From Glandiceps talaboti (taxonomy: Eukaryota; Hemichordata; Enteropneusta; Spengelidae): 64,000 nucleotides of DNA. How positions within the stretch are numbered: the stretch's first letter is position 1; each line of letters starts with the position of its first letter. Below are positions 13,665 to 27,100 of the stretch, one piece after another. The notes beneath the pieces are model-generated. The model saw only the letters and a list, made by a program, of their open reading frames with translations. It was not told the DNA's origin and made no database searches. Location of the stretch: contig NC_135549.1 in NCBI RefSeq assembly GCF_964340395.1, positions 33,189,832-33,253,831 of the forward strand, given 5' to 3'. Position numbers and translations under genes: made by a program.

Positions 13665-14515
13665 TCATTTTGCTTAATGAGAATTAAGAATGAAATTTCT
13701 TACTTTTTAAATCAGGGAGTCCAAGTTCTACAGGTGGATGTTGAGACTGTGTATCAGCTCTTGTGTAATAATGGTTGGCATGGCAACTCTTCCTAATTGA
13801 AAGATGGAAAAAAACATTTGTTGTCATGACAATCATTCTTTCTTAAGTCAACAGGGCCCTCATGTGACTGATGATGATGCATGGTTTTCATGTCCATGAC
13901 CAAACATGGCATAACAGTCCTGATCTATGTAATACATAGAAATGTTGATGATATCATATTTCATCAACATATTATGCAGACACAGACACAACACCTTTAT
14001 CAGTTTGTACATTCATGGTACCTTACAAGTATATCAGTTTGTACATTCATTATTTCATTTGAAATTGAGTAATGTAAGTATTCGCCATCAGCTGAAAATA
14101 CCATTTTTGACGAAAAATACCCCCCCCCCCCCAAAAAAAAAAAAAAAAAAAAAACCCAACCCAAAACAAAACAACAACAAAAAATAAACAAACAAACAAA
14201 CAAAAAAAAAAAAAAAACCTACTCAAAATAGAAATGACTCCTATCAATTTGGCATGAACAAATGTGAATGGACTCCACCCATGGGACATGTACACAAACT
14301 ATCGAAGCAATCTGACTGGAGAAGAAGTCAAAAACTATCAGAAATATCAAATAAATTTGATAAAAATAGAAAATAGCACTTCTCTAATGACACAACTATA
14401 ATTAGTATAAAGATTGTGATGATTTCAATTTTTTTCCACATATTAATTCATCCTTGTTGGTACCTATGCGATTTCCAAATTTTAGAGCAAATAACTGTCT
14501 GAATAGAAACCTTAC
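13663..14515. other. Unassigned, with homopolymers and a dispersed-repeat fragment
   Basis: Contains a C-run joined to an A-run (14121-14154) and an A-rich stretch to about 14217. At 14225-14330 there is a fragment shared with about 43570-43670 (both have TTGGCATGAACA followed by ACATG and a CTGACTG word). No gene is supported. Confidence 0.55.
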
Positions 14516-14569
14516 CTCTACATAGTCAGGGTTGGTTGAAATTACACTATTAGTATTAGAGAGAGAGGG
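14516..14569 (-). CDS. Possible cytoplasmic exon with NPDY motif
   Basis: On the minus strand a CAG acceptor at 14571-14570 is followed by an 18-codon open stretch that includes SVISTNPDYVE and ends at a good donor (GAG then GTAAGG). NPDY has the NPxY form bound by PTB-domain adaptors in receptor tails, which would suit its position downstream of the transmembrane exon. The phase does not fit: the exon reads in phase 0, while the transmembrane exon leaves in phase 2. Either a further small exon lies between them or this is chance. Read in phase 2 it would give a short tail that stops within nine codons. Confidence 0.28.
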
Positions 14570-14931
14570 CTGTCACAGACTAGACACTTATGCATCATTC
14601 CTATGGCCCCCTCTACACTGTCCCCGTTGTGGGCTAAAATCATTATTGCATACTTGATGTATGAAATCAGCATGTTAAACATCCCATATACAAGAAATCA
14701 TGTGAACACTGCCTTGACAAGATCTCATGTTGTTTATATGAAAAAATAACATAATCCCATGTGCAAGTGCCAGTGTTGATACTTGTGGTGTTTACTCCTC
14801 CTACACATTCACTTCCTTCCCACATGAAAGTATATGTACAGTGAACCCTGATAATACATTGGATGTTCATATACCCCCTGAGTATGCTAGACTGGCAATC
14901 ATCATGGGGTTCTGTCATCTTATCAACTAAC
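14570..14931. other. Intron-like sequence downstream of the transmembrane exon
   Basis: Open on the minus strand for about 260 bp past the donor, but with no domain similarity that I recognise. Confidence 0.45.
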
Positions 14932-15118
14932 CTCCATACGAAGTAACCCAGTAATAACACAATTATAAATACAATAGACAGTAAGGTGCCAGCAATGGCT
15001 GCAATTTGAGGCCACTTGTTCTCAGACTTGGCAAGACCTGGTAGAGGTTCTGTATTGGTGGGTGTTACGTTAACTGTTGAAGGCGAATAAACTACTGTTG
15101 AAGTTGGAGGAGGACCAC
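14932..15118 (-). CDS. Receptor exon: stalk and transmembrane helix
   Basis: The acceptor is a T-rich tract and ACAG (15119-15120); the donor is GAG then GTTAGT (14931-14926). Entry is phase 1, matching the exit of the FN3 exon at 17726, and exit is phase 2. The exon encodes a Pro/Ser/Thr-rich stalk starting GGPPPTSTVVYSP, then a hydrophobic run, IAAIAGTLLSIVFIIVLLLG, followed by YFVWR. This is one membrane-spanning helix with a basic residue on the cytoplasmic side. It fixes the topology of the protein. The open frame continues past the donor to about 14667, but that part looks intronic. Confidence 0.85.
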
Positions 15119-18100
15119 CTGTAAAAAAACCAAACAAGTGATGAAAATGTGAAATTATCGATAACAACTTTAATTATATGCACAGCTTTAGCTTATTGCT
15201 TTTTATCTTATTTCAATATTTCATTGCCTGCAGTTTGATTATATTTTATGAGGTGGTGTTTGGTTAGCACTGTTTGTCTGTGTCACCAACATTTAAAATT
15301 ACTAATTCATATTCTGAATTGTTTATGACAAATATGTCCACAATTACATGTACATGTAGGTCATTAGTGCAGAGGTCAGAAAACAAAGTGATGCTGTGTA
15401 AATGGGAACTACTGTATCTGACATTTGTGCCAGGTTTGGTTGAAATCAACTCATCAGAATTGTACAATATACTATGATGTTTTTGGCTACTTGACCTTGA
15501 AGACAGAGGTCGAGCTCAAAAGTCAAGGGCATGTTAGAAAGTTCAGTACAGATAACATGGGTGTAGACACTTAAAGTCTCTATTAAGCTTCCAATGTTAG
15601 TACACAAAACGTGAAATTTTACAATAACTATGGTCACCATTCAGCCATTATTGCAAATGTCTGGAAACAAAGTAATGTACATATGTGGAGTACTGTTTCT
15701 GACATTTGTGCCAGGTTTGGTTGAAATTGGCCCATGCATCACATCAAGGTCAAAGTCTCATTAGAAAGCTCATTAGGCCTAATTGCTTGGTTCCAGTTAA
15801 CCAATCCGACCTAGTTTATCACCAAAACCCTTAACAATTTTTTTGTGTATTCAAGAAAAAATAAATAAAATTGTGAAAATTGTGAAGTTTCACAAGAAGT
15901 AGTGGATGCGAAAACTGACATCAACTTAAAAAGACAATATAAAACTGTTCTTCCAATCTGTAATGGTTGTAAATCTGATGGGAAGAAACCCAAAACACAG
16001 AAACAATAAGGAAAACAACGGAAAACATAACTACCTGAACTAGCACACATGATAAAAAATGTAAAAAATCAAAAAAAGAAATCTACCTAACCCCCCTATT
16101 CTAAAATTGAGCATAATCGGAACCACACTATTTTTTTTTAGGCCTTATGGATATCAACATCCTTTACCAGTGTTCAGTCACAATTTTCACTGTCCAGTAC
16201 GTAGACAGGTTTTGTGTTCAGTCACAATTTTCACTGTCCAGTAATAGCCAGGTTTTGTGTTCAGTCACAATTTTCACTGTCCAGTACTAGCCAGGTTTTG
16301 TGTTCAGTCACAATTTTCACTGTCCAGTAATAGCCAGGTTTTTTCACTGTCCAGTACTAGCCAGGTTTTGTGTTCAGTCACAATTTTCACTGTCCAGTAA
16401 TAGCCAGGTTTTTTCACTGTCCAGTACTAGCCAGGTTTTGTGTTCAGTCACAATTTTCACTGTCCAGTAATAGCCAGGTTTTTTCACTGTCCAGTAATAG
16501 CCAGGTTTTGTGTTCAGTCACAATTTTCACTGTCCAGTATTAGCCAGGTTTTGTGTTCAGTCACAATTTTCACTGTCCAGTAATAGCCAGGTTTTGTGTT
16601 CAGTCACAATTTTCACTGTCCAGTACTAGCCAGGTTTTGTGTTCAGTCACAATTTTCACTGTCCAGTAATAGCCAGGTTTTGTGTTCAGTCACAATTTTC
16701 ACTGTCCAGTACTAGACAGGTTTTGTGTTCAGTCACAATTTTCACTGTCCAGTACTAGCCAGGTTTTGTGTCCGGTCACAATTTTCACTGTCCAGTAATA
16801 GCCAGGTTTTGTGTTCAGTCACAATTTTCACTGTCCAGTAATAGCCAGGTTTTGTGTTCAGTCACAATTTTCACTGTCCAGTACTAGCCAGGTTTTGTGT
16901 TCAGTCACAATTTTCACTGTCCAGTACTAGCCAGGTTTTGTGTTCAGTCACAATTTTCACTGTCCAGTATTAGCCAGGTTTTGTGTTCAGTCACAATTTT
17001 CACTGTCCAGTACTAGCCAGGTTTACTTTTCACTTACGTGTGCTTGTTCACTATCAAAATTTAAGTCTAGTAAAAAAAAATTCTGATAAAATTCTTATGT
17101 CCAGTTTTTGCCTGGTCACAGTGAACTTTAACTTGATAAAATTCTAATGTCTGGTTTCACCCGGTCACTATATCAACAACCTGCATTGTTTGAGCTATAA
17201 ATGATCAATGATCACAAACAACTTGGTCTGCTTACAGTGTACATGCAAGCTTGGCTTTTAGTTTGGCAAAAATAATCATTTTAAATTAATTCTTCCACTT
17301 TGATGATGAGTTAATCCCACTTAAGAAAGTGTGATATTGTGAGTACCAGCTTAGTTCTGTTAAGGTGTATAGGTTAATAGGATTTTCAAGTGGCAGCAGA
17401 AAGTGTGTGAAAAAGTACAACTACATGTACATGGAGATCACTCACTGCAACTGAATTGTCTATCAATACTGAATATGGATATTAATATGGATACACATAC
17501 TAACTATAGCCCTGATATTTGTTGAAGGTTTGGTTGAAATTGGGCTATGCATGTTGGAGATACAGGTGGACATGCACAGACACATGCATCAATGGACAAA
17601 TGGACACATGGGACCCAACGTAATAGCCTCCCTCTGGCCTCACTAAAAATACTGCATGCATGTGTATTTGCATAAAGTGATACATGAATATGTGCTTTAC
17701 ATATGATCACATGATGATTGCTTACCATGCGTAAAGGTAATTGGCTCTGTCTCTGGTCCATAATATATATGTTCTGGTTTTAAGACAATACTGTAGGTAG
17801 CAGCCTGTACAGTAACTTGATATGTGGCATGAAGCTGTAAATTATCCATATAAAAATACAGATCCTCCACATAAACCTTGATCCAAGACCCACCAACCTC
17901 TCGGAATTTTATGAAATAGAGATCAACTTTATTATAGACATCAACTGGTTCTGCCCACATTACAAGCTCTGAATTCCACTGCAAATATTTCACACTTACA
18001 CCCATTGGCAAGCCTGGAGCTGAATTGATTAGATGAAATATGCATTATATATTAATTGCTTACATTTATGTACATGTAGTTCCAACCAAGGATGTTTCCA

Positions 18101-21100
18101 CATTATCATTTGACAGGTTAGTTTCACTAATTTTGATTTGTAAGATATTGCAGACTGCCACTTCAGCTTTTTTTTTTTTAATGTCACTCAGGTATACTTT
18201 CATAGAATTATGCGATGTGATTTTAGTGTGCAATGCAATATGAAAGCAAAAGGGATTGAATGTGGCATGTGTTTATTTATTATCAATACGCATGAGATAT
18301 TAACATGACATCAGACATGAACATTATTGTAGTGATAATACACCATATAACGGTTACCTTCCTTGCATTCAATTTTGAAAGAAGTGTCACAGGATGTGGA
18401 AATACATGACACAGTCAACAAAACATGGCTAAACAAGTCATTGAGAATGACATAGTCCCCGCTATGATTGGTTTTTAAGGAATTATCACTACTCTGATCA
18501 CGCAATAACACTTGTGAACCTAAATTAAACAGACTTAGATATGTTGTGTCAGCTTGTTGGACATGGAACATGCCTACAACAATAAAGGATTGGTCAGGTA
18601 TGGGGGATTGTATCACGATGAAAATGGATATGCACATGTATGTCATAGAACACTGTTCTAATACCAACTTTGAATGAGATCTGTTCAAGCATGTCTGAGT
18701 TATGGCTTTGGACATAGAAAAATCGCAAACAAAATGGCTGCCAGGCGGCCATATTGGATCGTATCATGACAACAAATGGATATGCACATGTATGTCATAG
18801 AATACTGTCCTAATACCAACTTTGAATGAGATCTGTTCAAGTATGTCTGAGTTATGGCTTTGGACATAGAAAAATCGCAAACAAAATGGCTGCCAGGTGG
18901 CCATATTGGATTGCATCACAACAATAATGAATATGCACATGTATGTCATAGAACACTGTCCTAATGCCAACTTTGAATGAGATCTGTTCAAGCATGTCTG
19001 AGTTATGGCTTTGGACATGGAAAAATCGCAAACAAAATGGCTGCCAGGCAGCCATATTGGATCGTATCATGACAACAATGAATATGCACATGTATGTCAT
19101 AGAACACTGTCCTAATACCAACTTTGAATGAGATCTGTTCAAGCATGTCTGAGTTATGGCTTTGGACATGGAAAATTCGCAAACAAAATGGCTGCCAGGC
19201 AGCCATATTGGATCGTATCATGACAACAATGAATATGCACATGTATGTCATAGAACACTGTCCTAATACCAACTTTGAATGAGATCTGTTCAAGCATGTC
19301 TGAGTTATGGCTTTAGACAGGGAAAATTTGCAAACAAAATGGCTGCTAGGCGGCCATATTGGATCGTATCATGAAACAAATAGACGTGCATATGTATGAC
19401 ATTGTATGTTGCCCCTGTACCAAGTTTGAAAATAATCGGTCCAGTCATCTCCAAGAAACAGCTGCGGACGGACGGACGGACGCACGGACAGACGGAACCC
19501 AATCCATAAGTCCCCGTCCCGGACTTCGTCCGGCGGGGACTAACAACAGCTGCTAAAGTTTCTGAAAATTACTTGATCTGTAATAAAACTAGTGCGATTT
19601 TTTGACTGCGTTGAGAAGATCACCAACTTTTGTCACGAGACACAGGGAAATGATGATTTTTGACAGCTATAGTCGTCAACTATCAATACTCTCATTTTGT
19701 AAGTTGTAGTCCAAAGGCTATTTCTGAACAGCACGCCTGTATTAACCATACTGTACAATCTTTTGTCTTTCTGAATATGACATACTGACTGGCATATACT
19801 TGGTGGCATAATTAGTAATTACATACTGACTGGCATACACTTGGTGGTATAATTAGTAATTACATACTGACTGGCATACACTTGGTGGTATAATTAGTAA
19901 TTACATACTGACTGGCATATACTTGGTGGCATAATTAGTAATTACATACTGACTGGCATACACTTGGTGGTATAATTAGTAATTACATACTGACTGGCAT
20001 ACACTTGGTGGCATAATTAGTAATTATATATATACTGACTGGCATACACTTGGTGGCATAATTAGTAATTACATACTGACTGGCATACACTTGGTGGTAT
20101 AATTAGTAATTACATACTGACTGGCATACACTTGGTGGCATAATTAGTAATTACATACTGACTGGCATACACTTGGTGGTATAATTAGTAATTACATACT
20201 GACTGGCATACACTTGGTGGTATAATTAGTAATTACATACTGACTGGCATACACTTGGTGGTATAATTAGTAATTACATACTGACTGGCATACACTTGGT
20301 GGCATAATTAGTAATTACATACTGACTGGCATACACTTGGTGGTATAATTAGTAATTACATACTGACTGGCATACACTTGGTGGTATAATTAGTAATTAT
20401 ATATATACTGACTGGCATACACTTGGTGGTATAATTAGTAATTACATACTGACTGGCATATACTTGGTGGCATAATTAGTAATTACATACTGACTGGCAT
20501 ACACTTGGTGGCATAATTAGTAATTACATACTGACTGGCATACACTTGGTGGTATAATTAGTAATTACATACTGACTGGCATACACTTGGTGGTATAATT
20601 AGTAATTACATACTGACTGGCATACACTTGGTGGCATAATTAGTAATTACATACTGACTGGCATACACTTGGTGGCATAATTAGTAATTACATACTGACT
20701 GCCATATACTTGGTGGCATAATTAGTAATTATATATATACTGACTGGCATATACTTGGTGGCATAATTAGTAATTACATACTGACTGGCATACACTTGGT
20801 GGCATAATTAGTAATTACATACTGACTGGCATATACTTGGTGGTATAATTAGTAATTACATACTGACTGGCATACACTTGGTGGCATAATTAGTAATTAC
20901 ATACTGACTGGCATACACTTGGTGGTATAATTAGTAATTACATACTGACTGGCATACACTTGGTGGTATAATTAGTAATTACATACTGACTGGCATATAC
21001 TTGGTGGCATAATTAGTAATTACATACTGACTGGCATACACTTGGTGGCATAATTAGTAATTACATACTGACTGGCATACACTTGGTGGTATAATTAGTA

Positions 21101-24100
21101 ATTACATACTGACTGGCATACACTTGGTGGCATAATTAGTAATTACATACTGACTGGCATACACTTGGTGGTATAATTAGTAATTACATACTGACTGGCA
21201 TACACTTGGTGGTATAATTAGTAATTACATACTGACTGGCATATACTTGGTGGCATAATTAGTAATTACATACTGACTGGCATACACTTGGTGGCATAAT
21301 TAGTAATTACATACTGACTGGCATACACTTGGTGGCATAATTAGTAATTACATACTGACTGGCATACACTTGGTGGTATAATTAGTAATTACATACTGAC
21401 TGGCATACACTTGGTGGCATAATTAGTAATTACATACTGACTGGCATACACTTGGTGGTATAATTAGTAATTACATACTGACTGGCATATACTTGGTGGT
21501 ATAATTAGTAATTACATACTGACTGGCATACACTTGGTGGCATAATTAGTAATTACATACTGACTGGCATATACTTGGTGGCATAATTAGTAACTACATA
21601 CTGACTGGCATACACTTGGTGGTATAATTAGTAATTACATACTGACTGGCATACACTTGGTGGTATAATTAGTAATTACATACTGACTGGCATACACTTG
21701 GTGGCATAATTAGTAACTACATACTGACTGGCATACACTTGGTGGTATAATTAGTAATTACATACTGACTGGCATACACTTGGTGGTATAATTAGTAATT
21801 ACATACTGACTGGCATACACTTGGTGGTATAATTAGTAATTACATACTGACTGGCATACACTTGGTGGTATAATTAGTAATTACATACTGACTGGCATAC
21901 ACTTGGTGGTATAATTAGTAATTACATACTGACTGGCATACACTTGGTGGTATAATTAGTAATTACATACTGACTGGCATACACTTGGTGGCATAATTAG
22001 TAATTACATACTGACTGGCATACACTTGGTGGCATAATTAGTAATTACATACTGACTGGCATACACTTGGTGGTATAATTAGTAATTACATACTGACTGG
22101 CATACACTTGGTGGTATAATTAGTAATTACATACTGACTGGCATACACTTGGTGGCATAATTAGTAATTACATACTGACTGGCATACACTTGGTGGCATA
22201 ATTAGTAATTACATACTGACTGGCATACACTTGGTGGCATAATTAGTAATTACATACTGACTGGCATACACTTGGTGGCATAATTAGTAATTACATACTG
22301 ACTGGCATACACTTGGTGGTATAATTAGTAATTACATACTGACTGGCATACACTTGGTGGTATAATTAGTAATTACATACTGACTGGCATACACTTGGTG
22401 GCATAATTAGTAATTACATACTGACTGGCATACACTTGGTGGTATAATTAGTAATTACATTCTGACTGGCATACACTTGGTGGCATAATTAGTAATTACA
22501 TTTGAACATGTGTTGGGGCAGCATAGTTATTTACCATCAATAACCAATGTCTGGAAGTCCCCTTTCAAGTCAGCATATACAGTAACAAGTATAATTTTCT
22601 TTGCAATGTCATATTTCGACACAACTGTGCTAGAAAGATCTTGACATGTTGTGTACTGACTGCAGTGATGCCACATCAAATAGATAGCACTAGGAACAGT
22701 TGAAACCTCTAGATAACACTATTAGTGATTATTTTAATACATCTTTCCCCCACTTTTCTCAAAGCACTTCTAAATCACAATTATTAGGCATGGCACAGAT
22801 TGCTAATGGTACAATTTATCTTTTTACTAATTCTCTGGAGAACATAGAATCCATGGCAACGACTACAAACATACAGGTTACTAATACTTCAAATAGCAAC
22901 CTCTATCCTACCAGGTACCTAATTATCCAGATGGGTTGACTGGGGCACAATAGTGGTTCAAATCTCACCAACTTTCACCATTCTGAAACAGGCAGCAGTG
23001 AGGCTCAAATTTAGAGGTGATTCTAAATACCCCATACCACAACATTGAAAAATGTTCTTTATATGTCTCTTAAAACTAGTAAATGTAAAGCTAACTTTTC
23101 AAAATTGCATGATAAGTGAGAAAAAGAATTAAAACTGGCGATCAGCGGGCGACCCAAGCAGCCATGAATTTACGGTTATACTGCCTATTGTTCTCCCTCT
23201 AGGGGATTATGACATCATAGAGGGGAGAGTTTCATGCCAGTTTTATAGTGTAGTAAGCAATGACAGACAGTAGTAATGTTGACTTTGATACTCGTCAGAA
23301 TGTATTTGAGAGTGTTTAATCTTCATTCAATTATGATTTTATTATGTTTGATGGATTGATTTGGCTTTTTATGTAGATGTGGTGTCCTACAATATTAGCA
23401 GCAATACTGAAAATACTAGTGATGTTGGAGAGTATATCGGGTTCAAGTTGATCACCGAATTCTATTACCAATTTGGACCTTGATAAAACTAGGAGCTCAA
23501 CTACTGTTACAAGTCGATATCAAAATTCCTCAAAAAAATAATAATTTGGACCAAGCATAATGTTCCGATTGCCACTTTTATTCAAGTCCCAAAAGTTGAT
23601 TGCTACTAAAGTTCAATGGTTTTGAAATGTAGGTCTTTGACTACCTAGGTGAGACAAAAATCAAAGCCGGCCTAATTTTGTTGTTTGTACAATGTATGGT
23701 ATGTGAAATGAGAGCGACCTATAAATACTTCACAGTTTTTGTTGTGGTCTTGTATTGTCACATGCTTAGCTTGTAACAGTGAGTTTACATCTATTATTTT
23801 CGGCCTGAGCTGTCTAGGGCACAATACTCTAGACTTACAGAGCCCGAGTCTGAGATCCACATTAAACCTCAAAAACTAGCATTCAGACTGATCAGAAGTA
23901 GGCCTCATCATCTTGTTGGGGACTTGAACTATTGGATGTTTTTTTATCACGGTGTACATGTGATTATTATGGGTATTTAATCATTGGTAGGTGGGTAGTA
24001 TTGTCAAGGGTGTAGTTTTGTTTTGTGGGTAGTCACCACAGTGGTAGGATCATTCCCTGTTCAAAGCTGAAGTAGTGTACATATGGACTCAGAGACCAAA

Positions 24101-27100
24101 CTTGGGTTGAATTTATCCAATGTAATCCATATTTATCAATTAGTAAAATTGCAAAATTCTTAATATCATACAGAAATAATGTTTCTGACTTCAAAACAAA
24201 CAGACATCGAAGTGAACGTGGCTCCAATCTAGATAGGAGTTGCAGGCTTTCACTCATAACCATGTGCTGGGGTCACGATATTAATTGCATGTTGACATCA
24301 ATATTGTCCAATCATAACGTATACCGTATCTTGAACACATCACAATATAGTTTCTTAAACTGTATACTTCTGATACCATGATTCGTTACAAAATTCTTCT
24401 AATGAATATTAACTAGGTTTGTTGTATGACTTGCCATCGCAAGGGAAAAATACACTATTTTTTAGACGAGTTGCCAAGTCATTAAATGAAAACCCTAGAC
24501 TCATGAAATTTCCTAATTCTTTTACAACTTTATTGCTGGTAATAAAATTCACTTAATAAACTTTCTTTTATGTAATTTTCATTGATATTTAGCAAGTAAC
24601 TTATATGAACCTCGGCTTTTGAGGGGTACAATGTTGTTTACGTGCAATGACTGGGGGCATGCTTCCATGCTCGGAGAAAATCGCGTATTGTGGGACAAAA
24701 TACTGTAGTGTTGCATGTTGTGATACTCCTTCTTGAAGTTTTCTGTGCATATTCTAATAAATACTAGTATATTATATTTTGAATGAAATATGTTTACTTT
24801 GTTGATAAATGTGCCGTTCAAAAGGCGACATGAGTGAGTGGGCTAAAATATGCTGTCATGATAGAATGGCAGTGCTCTTGTAGGCAAATGATAAAAATCA
24901 GATAAGTAAAAGTCACTGACTGTGAAACACCCCAATATTCCAACTATTTGATACATATATCAAGTCTAGTGGTTTTCATTCTAATATTTTGCCCATTTCG
25001 AAAATATGGGGCACATTTATGGAAACTTCAATTTAATAAATTTTTATATTACTATTACCCACAGATACAGACGATAGTCAGGTAGTTAGTGTGGGTAAAC
25101 ATCGGTAAAAGTTTGGTTAAGACGTGTAGATTATAGTTTTTGTTTACTGACTAGATGTCTATTACAACCATCAGTCATGTATTTTTTCACAATGTTGTTG
25201 ATAGTCACCTGTTGACTATGCTTGTCATAGCCTCATTGCTAAACAATCCCCTCTATGAAGTCACAAAATGGAGTGGTCTAGGTGGGACCAGAAATACCCG
25301 AAAATCCTTGTAGTAAATCTGATGGGAACTGACTGAAAAATTGTTATTTTTAAGGTGTTTGCACACGCTTTTTAAAAGTTTTAAAACCAGAATACGTTTC
25401 ATGAACATGTCTAGCAAATTAGTGAATGTGAGTATTTGGAACCACCTTTAGTGATTTGCCGATTCTAAACACTGGATCATCAGGACTCCATTCAATCATC
25501 AGATTCTACTCTGGCCATTCTAAACACTTGATCATCAGGACTTCATTCAATCATCATAAAGTTAGAAGCAACATTTTGGAGTATCAAATGGATTGGTATT
25601 GATACTCAGAGACCTAGTTGCATTTACAGGGTCAGACAAAATTGTGTCCATATAAGCCTATGACTTCCCTCATAACAGTGAATTGCAGCAGACTTTGTAT
25701 GAGAGATAAGAAGTGGGCTTACCCTTAGAATCTGTAGTGATAACTAAGGTTGCTGGAGATCCTTCACCAACATCAGTCACACATGTCAAGTTCAGTTCAT
25801 ATTTTGTAGCTGCATCTGTAAATGGGAAAACAGTGCCAATGAAGTACAACAGCATGCTGTACAAGTATTTTGAGAGTTTTTGATAAATAACATACCATTT
25901 AGTCTAGGTGGGCTGATTAGTAGCCTGTATTATCATTACCTTAGTCTGTACAAGACAAAGTCATGTAGTTCTTTGATTTCTGGTATAGGCATTGCTAGGG
26001 GTTGCTGAGCAAATCCGAGTATATTATTTTTCATGGAACTACCCATCACTGTCAATCAATCAATCAGACATATATAGGTTATACATATATTACTTACCTA
26101 AACCAGAGAGAGACAAGTTATAATACCTAAACCAGAGAGAGACAATTAAGTTATATTACTTACCTAAACCAGAGAGAGACAATTAAGTTATATTACTTAC
26201 CTAAACCAGAGAGAGACAGGTTATATTACTTACCTAAACCAGAGAGAGACAAGTTATATTACTTACCTAAACCAGAGAGAGACAGGTTATATTACTTACC
26301 TAAACCAGAGAGAGACAAGTTATATTACTTACCTAAACCAGAGAGAGACAGGTTATATTACTTACCTAAACCAGAGAGAGACAAGTTATATTACTTACCT
26401 AAACCAGAGAGAGACAAGTTATATTACTTACCTAAACCAGAGAGAGACAAGTTATAATACCTAAACCAGAGAGAGACAGGTTATATTACTTACCTAAACC
26501 AGAGAGAGACAAGTTATATTACTTACCTAAACCAGAGAGAGACAGGTTATATTACTTACCTAAACCAGAGAGAGACAAGTTATATTACTTACCTAAACCA
26601 GAGAGAGACAGGTTATATTACTTACCTAAACCAGAGAGAGACAAGTTATAATACCTAAACCAGAGAGAGACAAGTTATATTACTTACCTAAACCAGAGAG
26701 AGACAGGTTATATTACTTACCTAAACCAGAGAGAGACAAGTTATATTACTTACCTAAACCAGAGAGAGACAGGTTATATTACTTACCTAAACCAGAGAGA
26801 GACAAGTTATAATACCTAAACCAGAGAGAGACAATTAAGTTATATTACTTACCTAAACCAGAGAGAGACAGGTTATATTACTTACCTAAACCAGAGAGAG
26901 ACAAGTTATATTACTTACCTAAACCAGAGAGAGACAAGTTATATTACTTACCTAAACCAGAGAGAGACAAGTTATAATACCTAAACCAGAGAGAGACAAT
27001 TAAGTTATATTACTTACCTAAACCAGAGAGAGACAGGTTATATTACTTACCTAAACCAGAGAGAGACAAGTTATATTACTTACCTAAACCAGAGAGAGAC

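Noticed and set aside
18311-19502. A family of short proteins starting MSKAITQTCLNRSH
   Set aside because: They are the same minus frame of a 151-bp tandem unit in a dispersed element, repeated at 34132-34323. Only the 18358-18519 part has exon character.
22945-22975. tRNA or tRNA-derived SINE suggested by GGTTCAAATCTCACC
   Set aside because: No A-box, acceptor stem or cloverleaf could be built around it.
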